Assembly (NCBI GenBank): GCA_949710005.1
Contig: OX453273.1
Span: forward strand, 36,400,038 to 36,464,037
Origin: Ricordea florida
Taxonomy: Eukaryota; Cnidaria; Anthozoa; Corallimorpharia; Ricordeidae
Direction: 5' to 3'
Length of the DNA stretch: 64,000 nucleotides
The notes under the pieces: generated by a model
What the model saw: the letters and a program-made list of their open reading frames with translations, nothing else
What the model was told of the DNA's origin: nothing
Databases searched by the model: none
Program-made: the position numbers and the translations under genes
Part shown: piece after piece, positions 1 through 10,037 of the stretch
Layout: every line of letters begins with the position of its first letter
Numbering within the stretch: the stretch's first letter is position 1

Positions 1-10
1 CACTGAAGAT

Positions 11-253
11 ATGAATTTTGGTATTAATAATTCAATAAATACTGAAACAAAAACTGTTGGAATAAGTCACAACTTAGGGGCTTCGAAGGTTTCATTACCT
101 CATAAACTCAAAACAAAACCAAAACCTATAATACCAACAGAAACAGTGCAAAAAGATGTAATTAAACCAAAAAATAAATCAACACAACACGAAGATAATC
201 TAATAGTATTTATGGTAGTTGGTGGTGCAATAGCTTGGTTCCTATTTCGTTAA
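11..253 (+). CDS. Small tail-anchored-type protein in virus-like segment
   Basis: An 80-residue ORF with an ATG start and no intron signals. The first 60 residues are polar and rich in Lys, Pro and Thr. The last 15-17 residues form one hydrophobic segment (VFMVVGGAIAWFLF) ending in Arg, so the protein could be held in a membrane by its C-terminus. It lies 80 bases upstream of the next co-oriented ORF in the same AT-rich, gene-dense block. I do not recognise the family. The left window edge may hide an upstream partner. The placement in a viral insertion is inference from its neighbours. Confidence 0.45.
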   Translation: MNFGINNSINTETKTVGISHNLGASKVSLPHKLKTKPKPIIPTETVQKDVIKPKNKSTQHEDNLIVFMVVGGAIAWFLFR

Positions 254-333
254 TGTTTTGATTATAGAAATCTAAAGATGAATATGATGTAATCAAAACA
301 AATCAGTCTAAAGACCTCCCCGCTACATGGAAA

Positions 334-969
334 ATGCTAAGTATTACAATGTATGATTCTGAAACTAGGATTTATTTAGATCCACCACTAAAAAATGTTC
401 GTGAATTACAATTGTTGGATTGTAATATAAAAACTAAAAAATCTTTTAGTTTCAAAGATGAACAAAGAATAACTGATGAAAGGGATAGACCGCTAGTAAT
501 AATACAACCCGGTACATATTCAATTCTTGATATTCAATCAATAATTACTAATAGTGAAAAGGGTTCAAATATATCAATAATTAGTGGTGATACTATTGAC
601 TATCTATTTTCTAATAAGGTATTTAACATTAAAATTACTAAAGATTTACAAGTTTCTTTAAGTTTGCCTGAAATTTTAAATAGTGGTAAATTTTATCCTA
701 TAAATTCTAATATTAAGAAACCATTTAGACTTATGTGTAGTATAGTTGATAATAGAATGTCATATATGAATAAAAGTAAAAATGGTGAACTTTTAAAACT
801 AATTCCATCACAACTACTAGCAAACATGCCCTCAAAAGATTATCCAACAATTCCAGTTAGAAAATATGATACACTAATAAACCACTTTGATTTAACCATT
901 TTAGATGGGGAATGGAAAAAATTTGATTTAGGGGACCCTCCTATAACTTTAAGTTTAAGATTCAGATAA
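334..969 (+). CDS. Intronless ORF of unknown function in virus-like segment, possible structural protein
   Basis: A 211-residue uninterrupted ORF. The sequence alternates short hydrophobic and polar stretches, as expected for a beta-rich protein. It contains PGTYSILDIQSIIT around residues 66-80 and ends with a WKKFDLGDPPITLSLRFR tail. There is no signal peptide or membrane helix. The beta-rich profile and compact virus-like neighbourhood make a capsid, penton or fibre-type protein conceivable, but I cannot name a family. Codon choice is strongly A/T-ending, unlike the ATPase and protease exons later in the window. Convergent with the minus ORF that ends at 1019. Confidence 0.5.
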   Translation: MLSITMYDSETRIYLDPPLKNVRELQLLDCNIKTKKSFSFKDEQRITDERDRPLVIIQPGTYSILDIQSIITNSEKGSNISIISGDTIDYLFSNKVFNIKITKDLQVSLSLPEILNSGKFYPINSNIKKPFRLMCSIVDNRMSYMNKSKNGELLKLIPSQLLANMPSKDYPTIPVRKYDTLINHFDLTILDGEWKKFDLGDPPITLSLRFR

Positions 970-1018
970 ATTTCAGGTCTTTTGTTATGTAACTATTATA
1001 TTTAGTTATATAACATAA

Positions 1019-1621
1019 TTATTCTCCCCATAACTTCTTCAAAATTTTTAGTTCTTCGATATCAACGCACCAATTTAAATATCTAGATGGATGCCACGTT
1101 ACGGGTATTAAATCATTCAAAACTTTATAAAATTTTCTTTTATGTATTTCTTTAATTAGCTCGTTATATAAACTTTTACCAAACTTTTCTTTATGCAATT
1201 CCATATGTTGATCTTTCATTATAGAAACTTCAAATGAATAAGTAATAAACTTTTTGTCAAACCTATTAATAAAAAATTTCCTTAAAAAATAAATTGTATA
1301 ATAAATAATTTTATTGCAATTACATAATATATCTTTTACAAAACACTCAACGCTTATACCATTAATTCCAAAATTTATATCAGTAGAATGTACACTACAA
1401 TAATCATTATAATCTTCATCGTAGTCTTCATTTTTTCTATAATAATTATTATAAAAACTAATAGGTTTTTTAATTTCTTTATTAATAATTGCCCTATTTT
1501 TTGATATATTTTCCAATAAATCTTCTTTTATAAGATTAAAAAAATCACAAAAAGTTAATCTTTCTTCATTATAATATGTAATAAAAACTTCGTCTTTATC
1601 ACCACTTTCCTCTTTTTCCAT
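1019..1621 (-). CDS. NCLDV-like 200-aa protein, paralogue A
   Basis: A 200-residue intronless minus-strand ORF with an acidic N-terminus and a C-terminal WHPSRYLNWCVDIEEL motif. Similar motifs (AWHP..hh.WC.D..E) recur in uncharacterised proteins of mimivirus-like and other large DNA viruses; this is from memory and was not searched. It is clearly paralogous to the next ORF (1685-2287): both have 200 residues, a shared FGxNGIxV.xFVKD block near the middle and the same C-terminal motif. The spacer after each gene carries the same AT-rich sequence (agttatataacataatta, near 1004-1021 and 1659-1676), so the duplicated unit included flanking DNA. Function unknown. Confidence 0.6.
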   Translation of the reverse strand: MEKEESGDKDEVFITYYNEERLTFCDFFNLIKEDLLENISKNRAIINKEIKKPISFYNNYYRKNEDYDEDYNDYCSVHSTDINFGINGISVECFVKDILCNCNKIIYYTIYFLRKFFINRFDKKFITYSFEVSIMKDQHMELHKEKFGKSLYNELIKEIHKRKFYKVLNDLIPVTWHPSRYLNWCVDIEELKILKKLWGE

Positions 1622-1684
1622 TTTACACTATAATTTTTTGTTATATAAACCAAATTATAGTTATATAACATAATTATTTTTTAA

Positions 1685-2287
1685 CTAATCTTCGCCCCAT
1701 CTTTCTTTCAAATCCCTTAACTCTTCAAAATCAATACACCAATCTAAATATCTAGATGGATGCCATGCTATTGCCATTAGTTCATCAAAAACCTTGTATA
1801 ATTTTCTTTTATGGTTTATTTTATCAATATCTACTAATATAGAAATTTCAAATAATGAAACAATAAATTCTTTACCAAACTTATTATAATAAATTTCATT
1901 ATTACTATCAAAAATAATATAATCTTTTTTAACACAATTTACTAAATCTTTTACAAAACTTTTAACAAATATACCATTAGCTCCAAAATTTTTGTCAACT
2001 CTATAATAATTACAATATTCTGCGCAATATTCAGAATCGTAATAAAGATCATAATAAAAAATAAAGTTAATAAATTTTCCGGTATTAAAAATTCTATTTT
2101 TTGTTATACTTTTTTGTATATCATCTTTAATTAATTCAATAAATTCTTTTATTCTTAGTTTTTTAGTATTATAATATTCAATATTTAAAAAACAATCAGT
2201 TTCTTCTATTAATTCATCATTTTCATAATCATAATCAATATATTCATCGTATTCATAATAAGTGCTTTTAGCAAATAAATAATCCAT
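1685..2287 (-). CDS. NCLDV-like 200-aa protein, paralogue B
   Basis: Second member of the tandem pair, also 200 residues, lying 63 bases upstream (in transcript sense) of paralogue A. It has a Tyr/Asp/Glu-rich start, the shared FGANGIFVKSFVKDL block and the C-terminal AWHPSRYLDWCIDFEEL motif. Outside these blocks the two copies differ greatly, so the duplication is old although both frames remain open. Two open paralogues argue against long neutral decay in an animal genome. Function unknown. Confidence 0.6.
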   Translation of the reverse strand: MDYLFAKSTYYEYDEYIDYDYENDELIEETDCFLNIEYYNTKKLRIKEFIELIKDDIQKSITKNRIFNTGKFINFIFYYDLYYDSEYCAEYCNYYRVDKNFGANGIFVKSFVKDLVNCVKKDYIIFDSNNEIYYNKFGKEFIVSLFEISILVDIDKINHKRKLYKVFDELMAIAWHPSRYLDWCIDFEELRDLKERWGED

Positions 2288-2340
2288 TTTATTTTTATTT
2301 TATTTTTATATCTTTTAAATCATAAATAATTTTTTTATTT

Positions 2341-2685
2341 TCAACATTCTCTACAATGAGCCTTCTGTTTATCATGCACACATATTTGTGATCCTTCACA
2401 TTCTTTACAAAAACATTTTTGCTTATTGTGTGCACATATTTGAGACCCACCGCACTCTTTACATTGATACTTTCTTTTACCATGAATACATATTTGTAAT
2501 CCTCTGCATAATTTACAAACCGATTTCTGTTTATTATGTTTACATATTTCAGACCCTCCGCATTCCTTACAATATGCCTTGTGTTTATCATGCACACATA
2601 TCTGTGACCCCCCACATTCTTTACAATAATATTTTATTTTCTCATGTATACACTTATATTTTAATCTTCGTAATTGTTGTTCCAT
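2341..2685 (-). CDS. Cys/His repeat protein of large-DNA-virus type
   Basis: A 114-residue ORF built from about five and a half tandem units of roughly 19 residues. Each unit has the form C-x2-H-x-K-x-K-x2-C-K-E-C-G-G-S-Q-I-C, so Cys and His are regularly spaced as in a metal-binding array. Such CKECGGSxIC repeats are familiar from large DNA viruses and some protist genomes (memory, not searched). The repeats also make the other frames look open, which explains overlapping spurious ORFs. Role unknown; zinc binding is inferred from spacing. The start at 2685 is the only ATG before the first unit. Confidence 0.6.
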   Translation of the reverse strand: MEQQLRRLKYKCIHEKIKYYCKECGGSQICVHDKHKAYCKECGGSEICKHNKQKSVCKLCRGLQICIHGKRKYQCKECGGSQICAHNKQKCFCKECEGSQICVHDKQKAHCREC

Positions 2686-2739
2686 TTTGTATATTAATTA
2701 TTCTTCTAATTTTATTCTTATTTTCTTTCTTTTAAATTA

Positions 2740-3805
2740 TTTTTTATTTTACAAAAATTATAAAATGTGCCAGAACCTCACATCATATTAACATCAGTTT
2801 GGTAAAGGCTTGGTGCGCAACACACCTGGAAAGTTTAATGAAAATTTGGTGAAAGTTTGTTGAAATGTGCTAGCAAAACTTATAAAATCTTATAAAATAA
2901 TTAGAATAAAATTAGAACGAAATTAGAACGAAAATGTGCTAGCAGCCCCATAAATACACATCAAAGGCTTACAAACCAAATGAACCAGGCCTAAAATAAC
3001 AAGATTATCAGTTGACCTGCTTGTGACGAACACGTTTTTATGTGCATGTGTAGCGCGGGATACCTCTGAGACCACTACATAAAGTCTTTAAAACAATAGC
3101 TGTTAGGAAAAGACTAACTGAAAACATAATCACAAACAGCAATTCATTGAAATTCTAAATTCAAACATGACCCAAACAAACTTCACCAGGATTTTCCAAA
3201 CAATCTCTCAAACATCCGTGTAAGTCAGTTCTGCAACTGAAAGCAAGCATATCAAAGGAAGAAATAGAAAGTAACAGATCAATCTCAATAGGTCCAACAG
3301 AAAGAGCCGTATCCAAGTAATTCAATCGAAATGTACTGTCAATGTAGGCCCCGTTCGTTTAATAATCAACAGGGCCGCGGTTGGATTCAGCGATAAGTGT
3401 GAATTATATCTGCAGTTTAACGGCTGCTTGTCTGATCAAAGCTTGATATTAAACTCACGTAGAAAGGCGTAGGTGGTTCTTGAAATTGAATATTGGGTTC
3501 CGTAAATGTCAATTGAGCGGCTCAGTGTTGTTCTCCTATTTTGAAATGCATATGTGGACAAGATCAACCAAAATAGCGTTGCCTTTTAAGCTAGATCCAG
3601 TGTACTTGGTGAAGCCTGAAATAGTCGACTGTGGTAAACCGCCTTCGGTCGAAAGAGCGAAATCTCGTACAGCAACATGCATTAAGCGCACTGAAATCCC
3701 TTGTGGAACAGTTAGCGCAACTGGGCATGACGTCATAGGGAGCGCATGCGCAGGTTGAGATCAAACTTAGAACAATAGACTACCCTAATTTTTCCATATG
3801 ATATC
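2740..3805. other. Boundary and unassigned sequence
   Basis: Dense AT-rich coding stops near 2735. Bases 2760-2990 hold short A-rich repeats, for example two near copies around 'aaattagaacgaaa' and 'aatgtgctagca'. From about 3000 the composition becomes that of the rest of the window. I see no gene with splice signals in 3000-3805; the ORFs near 3480-3758 lack supporting features. The edge of the virus-like block therefore lies somewhere between 2735 and 3000. Confidence 0.4.
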
Positions 3806-3812
3806 AGGTGCA

Positions 3813-4030
3813 GCCGGCGTGGTCTAGTGGATAGAGCAGTCGACTAGGATGCGATAGGTACCGGGTTCGAAGCGCGGGATGGCTCTCGATCTGGCTTGGG
3901 GGCCGGGCCATCCCACCCCCTTGGCGTTTCTACGAAGGTGTCTAGGAATTACTCTCCATCTGGCTTGGGGGCCGGGTAATTTCACCCCTCCGTCCGCACG
4001 TTTTTTATTATATAATTTTATTTTTTTCAT
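3813..4030 (+). mobile_element. tRNA-derived SINE
   Basis: The first 70 bases resemble a tRNA: an A box (TGGTCTAGTGG, about 3829-3839) and a B box (GGGTTCGAAGC, about 3863-3873) at normal spacing, as expected for a polymerase III-driven SINE head. The body contains a duplicated block with the core 'atctggcttgggggccggg' near 3889 and 3957, and ends in a T-rich stretch. It abuts the LINE at 4110. Whether that LINE mobilised it cannot be told, since the 3' ends look different. Confidence 0.6.
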
Positions 4031-4109
4031 ATTTTAACTTCAAAAGCAGAGGCAAAGAAATCAATATCCACTGTTCTAAGGGCTTCCTTTTTTCACTTTT
4101 TTCTTTTGT

Positions 4110-6842
4110 TGTTTCTTTCTTTTTTTTTTCCTTGTCAACATTTTATCATGAATTTTCTCTCCTGCTTGAGGAATTGGCCACAGCATCAGGCGAGCTTTTA
4201 ATTGTCGGTGATTTTAATCTACATGTGGATTCTTCGCGTGATGTCAACGCATTGCATTTTTGTGACCTAATAGCATCTTTCGATCTGAAACAATGGGTGA
4301 CTACGCCGACTCACACAAGTGGTCATATCTTGGATTTAATCATTACTAGAAATCAGTGTAAACTTATAGACAATGTTATGGTTCATGACCCTTTGATTTC
4401 TGATCATTACGCTATTTTTATGCATTTATTATTGCACAAACCACAATTTCCAACAAGAACTATTCGCCACCGGAAGCTGCGTTCGATTGATTATGCTGAA
4501 TTCAATGACACTATCATGAATTCGTCCTTGTTTGACGAATCACAGCGTGATTTGGATTCGTTAGTTGATTCCTATCATCGGGTCTTGAAGTCCACCCTTG
4601 ATGTTTATTCCCCCGAAAGGACCCGTGAGGTAGTTCTTCGTCCTTGTGCGCCTTGGTATTCAACTGACATCAGTGTTCAAAAGAACATAAGGAGGAAGCT
4701 CGAACGTAACTGGCGACGTACAAGATTACCTGCAGATAGAGAACGGTATGTGTTTCAGAACAGTGTTGTTAATGACATGATTGCCTCCGCGAAGCACACA
4801 TTTTATTCATCAGTGATCCAGGAAAACTCAGGGAACTCTGGACTTCTTTTTAAGACAATAGAGAAGCTTCTGCACTCCAATCCAGTCCAGCGTTATCCAT
4901 CTGGGCCTAATAACTGTTCTCTGTCCGAATCATTCGTTGAATATTTTAGTGACAAAATTGTTAAAATCCGTAATGATCTTGACAAAGTTGATGGAACTCT
5001 GAATGACGGTCAAGTTACTTCATGCAATACTGAGTCTGAAAGCTGTCTAGCTGGTCAGCTGCTAAGTGAATTTAAACTGGTCACTGAGGAGGTCGTATCT
5101 GGTTTTGTGAATCACCTGTCTTCAAAGTCCTGTACACTTGATCCAATTCCATCCTCAGTGTTCAAAGGGTGCCGTCATTATCTGCTTCCAATGATCACTC
5201 GTATAGTTAACTTGTCTCTTACAAGTGGCCAACTACCTGATAGATTCAAGGTTGCCATGTTGAAGCCGTTGTTGAAAAAGAGTGGAGCTGATCATGAACT
5301 ATTTTCAAACTTTCGTCCTGTCTCAAATTTATATTTTCTATCCAAAGTTACGGAGAAAGCAGTTGCAGCACAATTAATGGACCACCTTAATGATAATGAA
5401 GGCTTATTAGAAGAATTTCAGTCGGCATATAAATCTCATCACAGTACAGAGACTGCGCTTGTGAGAGTTCAAAATGATATTTTGAAGGCTATTGACAATA
5501 ACAGATCGGTTATATTATTATTGCTCGATTTGTCGGCTGCGTTTGATACTGTCGATCATTCGATTTTGTTATCTAGACTACAGAATCGCTTTGGTATTAG
5601 GAACACTGCTCTTAATTGGTTTCATTCGTATCTTCACTCACGCGAACAGTTTGTTTCTGTCAATGGAATTGAATCGTCAAAGAAGAATTTACCCTACGGG
5701 GTACCACAGGGTTCTGTACTGGGACCCTTGTTGTATTCCCTTTATACAAGTCCGCTGGGTGACATAGCCAGAAAGCATAGCATACCGTTTCATCTCTATG
5801 CAGATGACACACAGTTGTACTTATCGTTTACGTCCAATTGCCCTAATCATCTATCAAGCTCAAAGATGGCAGTAGAATTATGTGTTAAGGACATTGGGGA
5901 CTGGATGCTGCGCAACAAACTTAAGTTAAATCGGGATAAGACTGAACTTTTGGTTATTAGTTCTAAATATCGTCCACGACCACCCCTCGACTATATACGA
6001 GTTGGTGATGAAGTAATCAAGTCTAGTAAACAGGCCAGGAATTTAGGAGTTGCATTCGATCAATGTTTGGATTTCAAAGAACACGTTAAAATAATCTGCA
6101 AGAGCGCATTTTTCCGCATTCGTAGTATAGCTAAAATTAGGCGATACCTATCCCAGAGTACTACTGAGACCATTGTTCACGCTTACATAACATCGCGTTT
6201 GGACTATTGTAACGCCCTACTGTACGGTCTTCCAAAGTATCTGATTAATAGACTTCAGCTTGTACAGAACTCAGCAGCTCGCCTTGTTACCTTGACTAGA
6301 AGGCATGAACACATCACACCAATACTAAGGAGCTTACATTGGTTGCCAGTTCATTTTAGGATTATTTTCAAAATATTGTTGTTAACTTACAAAGCTCTGA
6401 ATGGACTGGCCCCTGATTACATTAGAGACCTACTGCGATTTAACATTTCTGGTCGGACACTACGATCTTCAAACAAGAGGTTGCTTGATGAGCCTAGAGC
6501 AAATCTTAAAACGTATGGTGAAAGGGCTTTTTCCGTGGCGGCACCAAGGCTCTGGAATAAACTACCCCTCCAGATCAGACTTTCATCATCAGAGGCAGTT
6601 TTTAAGGCTAATCTTAAGACTTATCTTTTTAAGCGTGCATTTGATTTGTAGTTTTTACTTTTTATTTGTAGCCTAATTGTATTATGTAGCGTATTTAATT
6701 CTTAGGATTTTAACTTTTAGGATTTAGGATTTTAGGTTTTTAAAGAATTAGGATTTTAATTTTAAAGCATTGTAAAGCGCCATGGACAATTAGTGGAAAA
6801 TGGCGCTATATAAATGTATATTTATTTATTTATTTATTTATT
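4110..6842 (+). mobile_element. 5'-truncated L2/CR1-like LINE
   Basis: Non-LTR retrotransposon. It starts abruptly after a poly-pyrimidine run, inside the endonuclease domain, so it is 5'-truncated in the usual manner of target-primed reverse transcription. The 3' end, after the ORF, reads 'aatggcgctatataaatg' and runs into (TATT)n/(TTTA)n microsatellite at 6823-6842. That kind of simple-repeat tail is typical of the L2/CR1 group. No clear target-site duplication was seen. Confidence 0.8.
4132..6651 (+). CDS. LINE ORF2 remnant: endonuclease (C-terminal part) and reverse transcriptase
   Basis: An 839-codon frame without a stop. There is no native ATG; the frame enters from the truncated 5' end. 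Order: C-terminal half of an APE-type endonuclease (LIVGDFNLH near residues 25-33, ISDHYAI near 102-108), linker, then reverse transcriptase. The latter shows FRPVSNL, the catalytic LLDLSAAFDTVDH block near 461-474, GVPQGSVLGPLL near 523-534 and the YADDTQL active site near 556. The C-terminal region (NxLPLQIR) is also typical of L2/CR1 ORF2. The protein cannot start retrotransposition because the front of the endonuclease is missing. The long open frame means the insertion is young. Confidence 0.85.
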   Translation: MSTFYHEFSLLLEELATASGELLIVGDFNLHVDSSRDVNALHFCDLIASFDLKQWVTTPTHTSGHILDLIITRNQCKLIDNVMVHDPLISDHYAIFMHLLLHKPQFPTRTIRHRKLRSIDYAEFNDTIMNSSLFDESQRDLDSLVDSYHRVLKSTLDVYSPERTREVVLRPCAPWYSTDISVQKNIRRKLERNWRRTRLPADRERYVFQNSVVNDMIASAKHTFYSSVIQENSGNSGLLFKTIEKLLHSNPVQRYPSGPNNCSLSESFVEYFSDKIVKIRNDLDKVDGTLNDGQVTSCNTESESCLAGQLLSEFKLVTEEVVSGFVNHLSSKSCTLDPIPSSVFKGCRHYLLPMITRIVNLSLTSGQLPDRFKVAMLKPLLKKSGADHELFSNFRPVSNLYFLSKVTEKAVAAQLMDHLNDNEGLLEEFQSAYKSHHSTETALVRVQNDILKAIDNNRSVILLLLDLSAAFDTVDHSILLSRLQNRFGIRNTALNWFHSYLHSREQFVSVNGIESSKKNLPYGVPQGSVLGPLLYSLYTSPLGDIARKHSIPFHLYADDTQLYLSFTSNCPNHLSSSKMAVELCVKDIGDWMLRNKLKLNRDKTELLVISSKYRPRPPLDYIRVGDEVIKSSKQARNLGVAFDQCLDFKEHVKIICKSAFFRIRSIAKIRRYLSQSTTETIVHAYITSRLDYCNALLYGLPKYLINRLQLVQNSAARLVTLTRRHEHITPILRSLHWLPVHFRIIFKILLLTYKALNGLAPDYIRDLLRFNISGRTLRSSNKRLLDEPRANLKTYGERAFSVAAPRLWNKLPLQIRLSSSEAVFKANLKTYLFKRAFDL

Positions 6843-6877
6843 TTTCCTTTTTCCACCTTTCTTTGTGCTTTAATGTG

Positions 6878-7450
6878 TAAGTAAAATTGGACTTTGGTAT
6901 TTTCCCCTTGCCTAATTTTTTCTTTAAAAAATTACCATTAACAGAAAGTCCACAGGGGCAAACCTTCATTATATGGGACATTAAAGAAAAAAAAGAAGAA
7001 AAAGTAATTGTACCAGTTACAGTGCTCTTATTTTCTTTTTCTACTTTTTTCTTCTTTTTTTTTTTGTTTTTACATCTTCTCTTGTGCTCTAATGTCTAAG
7101 TAAAATTGGACTTTGGTATTTTTCCGTTGTCTAATTTTTTCTTTAAAAAATTACCATTAACAGAAAGTCCACAGGGGCAAACTTTCATTATATGGGACAT
7201 TAGAAAAAAAAAAGAAGAAGTAATTGTACCAGTTACAGTGCTCTTATTTTCTTTTTCTACTTTTTTCTTCCTTTTTTTTGTTTTTACATCTTCTCTTGTG
7301 CTCTAATGTCTAAATAAAATTGGCCTTTGGCGTTTTTTATTCCTTGCCTTTTTTCCAAAAAATTACCATTAAGCGAAGGTTCACAAGGGCGACGCGTCAT
7401 TATATAGGACACAAAAAAGGAAAACCAGAAGAACGTTTACCAGTTACAGT
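6878..7450 (+). repeat. Three-unit tandem repeat of about 215 bp
   Basis: Three direct copies start near 6878, 7096 and 7308. Each carries 'aattggactttgg' (or 'aattggcctttgg'), 'aaaaaattaccatta', a 'ccacaggggcaaac'-like block, 'cattatatgggaca', a 'ttgtaccagttacagtg' core and a pyrimidine tract. The third is more diverged and loses identity after the 'accagttacagtg' core. A fourth, badly decayed trace lies near 8640-8830. No coding capacity; the short ORFs in the first two units are by-products of the repeat. Confidence 0.75.
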
Positions 7451-8925
7451 GTTTTCTGAATGTGAACGCTTGGAACACATGTTTTTTTCTCTTTTCTAGG
7501 CACCTGATTTTCCTAAAAATTTCAATTTATCCTTGAAGTTTCGGCTTCTTTTATATACCTATGTGCGAAAAGCACACCTCGAGAAGAGGATATTCTTTGG
7601 TTTACACTGAAGTTGGTTAAAAAGTAGAAGGAAACAGACCCTCAAAGTAGACAGCTCGCTCTGTCTGCTGCTATTGTTATCACTGATAGCTGGCCGGAAC
7701 CGTAGACATGATAAAGAGAGTTAAACAGGTAGTCAGAAACATCTACCTAATAATTTTTGTACAACTGTGTAGTGATTTTGTCACTGATTCTCCAAAACAA
7801 CAGATTATTTCTTTGGATCTCTTGAGCATCTCTTTCAGAAGTGTAAATAGGTTTTATAAACGTTTTCGCACTCATTTAAAATTGCTCTATTTGTTGTAGC
7901 AAAGTGTTACCGCCAATCTTTAATTGGCCACTAATGTCACTATTGACCTCGATTTCAGAGTATGATATTGTTAAATATTGAAGCATCGAAACAATAGTAG
8001 CTGTACATCACTCTGCTGAGATTCTTACAACAAATTCGGTTACCGTAAACAAATGGATCTTACTGATTTATTAAGAGAATTCCATTTCTTTTTCACCTGT
8101 TGTCAAAACAAATATTTGACGAGTAACCATCTTTGTTTTTATTTAGCAACAATGCAAACAAGCAAGCTTAAAAGATGACTGGAACTAAGTTGATTTTCCC
8201 TTTGTTTCAGCACTGATAAGCCATAAGGCGCTTCTTACTCTTTCACGTTGTATCAAATAGATCTCAAAGAGGTCTTGGCAGTTACAGCGCGATGCTGTTG
8301 CCGTTGCAGTTTTCAAAGGTCTGAGCAGCTGACAGTACATGAAGGCCATAGATGGGGAAGAGAGACACACAGCTGTTTCTGGAGTGCAGAGTTGACACTG
8401 TACCTTTAGCAAGAGTTGTGTGCAGTCAGTTGCAACTGCCAAGCCAACAGTGCCAGAGGCCTAACATTAAGGTAAGAACATTTTTATCTAAAAATTACTC
8501 CTGGAGATAGTACTAATACTTTCAGCGACTGATTGACTGATCGATAACGTAACAAACAGCAATTCATTTCTTTTTAAATCTTCTTAAGCCTGAAATAAGT
8601 AAATGAGATGAGACTTTGTTTACATTTGGTTTACATTTCTTTCTTGGCCATTTATTCTTTTAAATTACCACAAACACAAGGTTGATAAGGGCAACCCATC
8701 ATTGGATACAAAATTAAAAGTATTCTTTTGTTACGCGTTTTTGGTTAACGGACACGCTCGACGACATAGAATCTACGACCCTCCGGCCGTAGATTCAAAA
8801 AAGAGACATTGTATCAGTTAGAGTGTTTTTTCAGTTTGACATATTTGACAGGCATGAAGGTACTTTTTTCTCGAAATAATTCCAGTGGCAGTAAGAACGT
8901 TAACCCTAAGAATTTTTGATTTCCG
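7451..8925. other. Non-coding, no gene recognised
   Basis: No exon with consistent splice sites or a recognisable protein is visible. The stretch contains the degraded fourth unit of the upstream tandem repeat (about 8640-8830). A minus ORF at 8185-8442 shows no domain and I do not support it as a gene. Confidence 0.4.
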
Positions 8926-9138
8926 TTTCCTTCCACTAGCAGTAGTTTCCGTTTAGCGACCCACGTTTTCACTAAAACTAGGTTTTGTAGTCACATTAAC
9001 TTGATTGTTCGTTGCCTGCAATCCAAAGTCATTCCAAAAGGTTTCCGGTCCAACTTTTATGCATCTGCCTTCTCTTCGTCCAACTGAGAGTACCTAAAGG
9101 AAATTCAGTTTGCCCAAAATACTTTCTTACGCAAAATT

Positions 9139-10037
9139 ATGAGAATTATCATTAAAGCTATGTGTAAAAAACGTGACGACTTCGACCAACAAATTATGCA
9201 ATGCCGTTCCGAACTTTCCAAAATTTGCCCTATCATTTTAGTTCAGGCTATTCGCTCCAAAATTCAAGAACTTAATTCTAAACTTTTCAATTACCTGCAC
9301 GTAATCAAGACCCAAAAACTTCAAAATTTATTAGGGCCCAAAATCACCAATAACCTACCACTCGAAAACAACAACACTGTGGTGTAATATAATTTATTCA
9401 CACAACTGACGTAATACAAAGGACACAAAGCATTCTTAACAATGTACCTAACCCTAACTAACAAAGAAAAGGAATAAATTATATTACACCGGAGATGAGC
9501 CCCATTCCAGCAGATTTACCAACTTTCCGATCCCGAAAAGTCTGTACTCAGCAAAGGTTTCAATTTTGTTCCCATAACTAAACGAACCGATGAATTCGCA
9601 ATTAAACAAGATGTCGAAAAATTCCTTCGCCGCGTCCAATTGAAAGCTTTTTTCCATAACAAAGAGAACAATTCTCACACCTCAGAAAAAGACATTTTTG
9701 AAACAATTAACATTCGGAAATCTAAATGGACTCCCCCAGAGGGCCAATTCACTTCTGTAGACTTTTTCGTCCAAAAATGCCGTTATGATGTTCAACAACT
9801 AAAATTCAATCGTAACACTAAATGTTCCAACCTTTCCACTGACGAATGGGCGGCCCTAAAAAATCTTAGCAACCGGAAAGATGTTGTCATTAAACCTGCC
9901 GACAAAGGTGGTGCGGTAGTCGTTTGGCGGTCCGACCTTTACCAACAAGAAGCTTTTCGGCAACTTTCCGACTAATCTTTTTATGCCAAAGTGGATGAAG
10001 ACCTCAGCTTAACCAACCAAAAACTCGTCAAGGAAAC
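9139..10037 (+). pseudogene. Penelope-like ORF, N-terminal part (broken)
   Basis: Residues with QSKVIPKGFR upstream (about 9030) and an open 82-codon stretch from 9139 fit the N-terminal region of Penelope-like proteins. After the MITE at 9381-9490 the frame resumes near 9519 with PEKSVLSKGFNFVP and reaches the start of the RT domain (VVIKPADKGGAVVVW near 9885-9930). A TAA at 9973-9975 interrupts the frame, which then continues to the insertion at 10038. An earlier TGA is near 9085. No functional product is expected. Confidence 0.75.
9381..9490. mobile_element. Palindromic MITE, copy 1
   Basis: The ends are inverted copies of 'ggtgtaatataatttattc'. A second, fuller copy lies at 25,930-26,060 and is almost the same sequence in the opposite orientation. 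The left end here lacks the outer 'ggctcatctcc' present in the second copy, while the right end keeps its complement (9491-9501). It interrupts the Penelope-like frame. Non-coding. Confidence 0.75.

Noticed and set aside
2295-2735. Further long ORFs over the Cys/His repeat gene on both strands
   Set aside because: Periodic repeats keep other frames open; only the 2341-2685 minus frame gives regular Cys/His spacing and a proper start.
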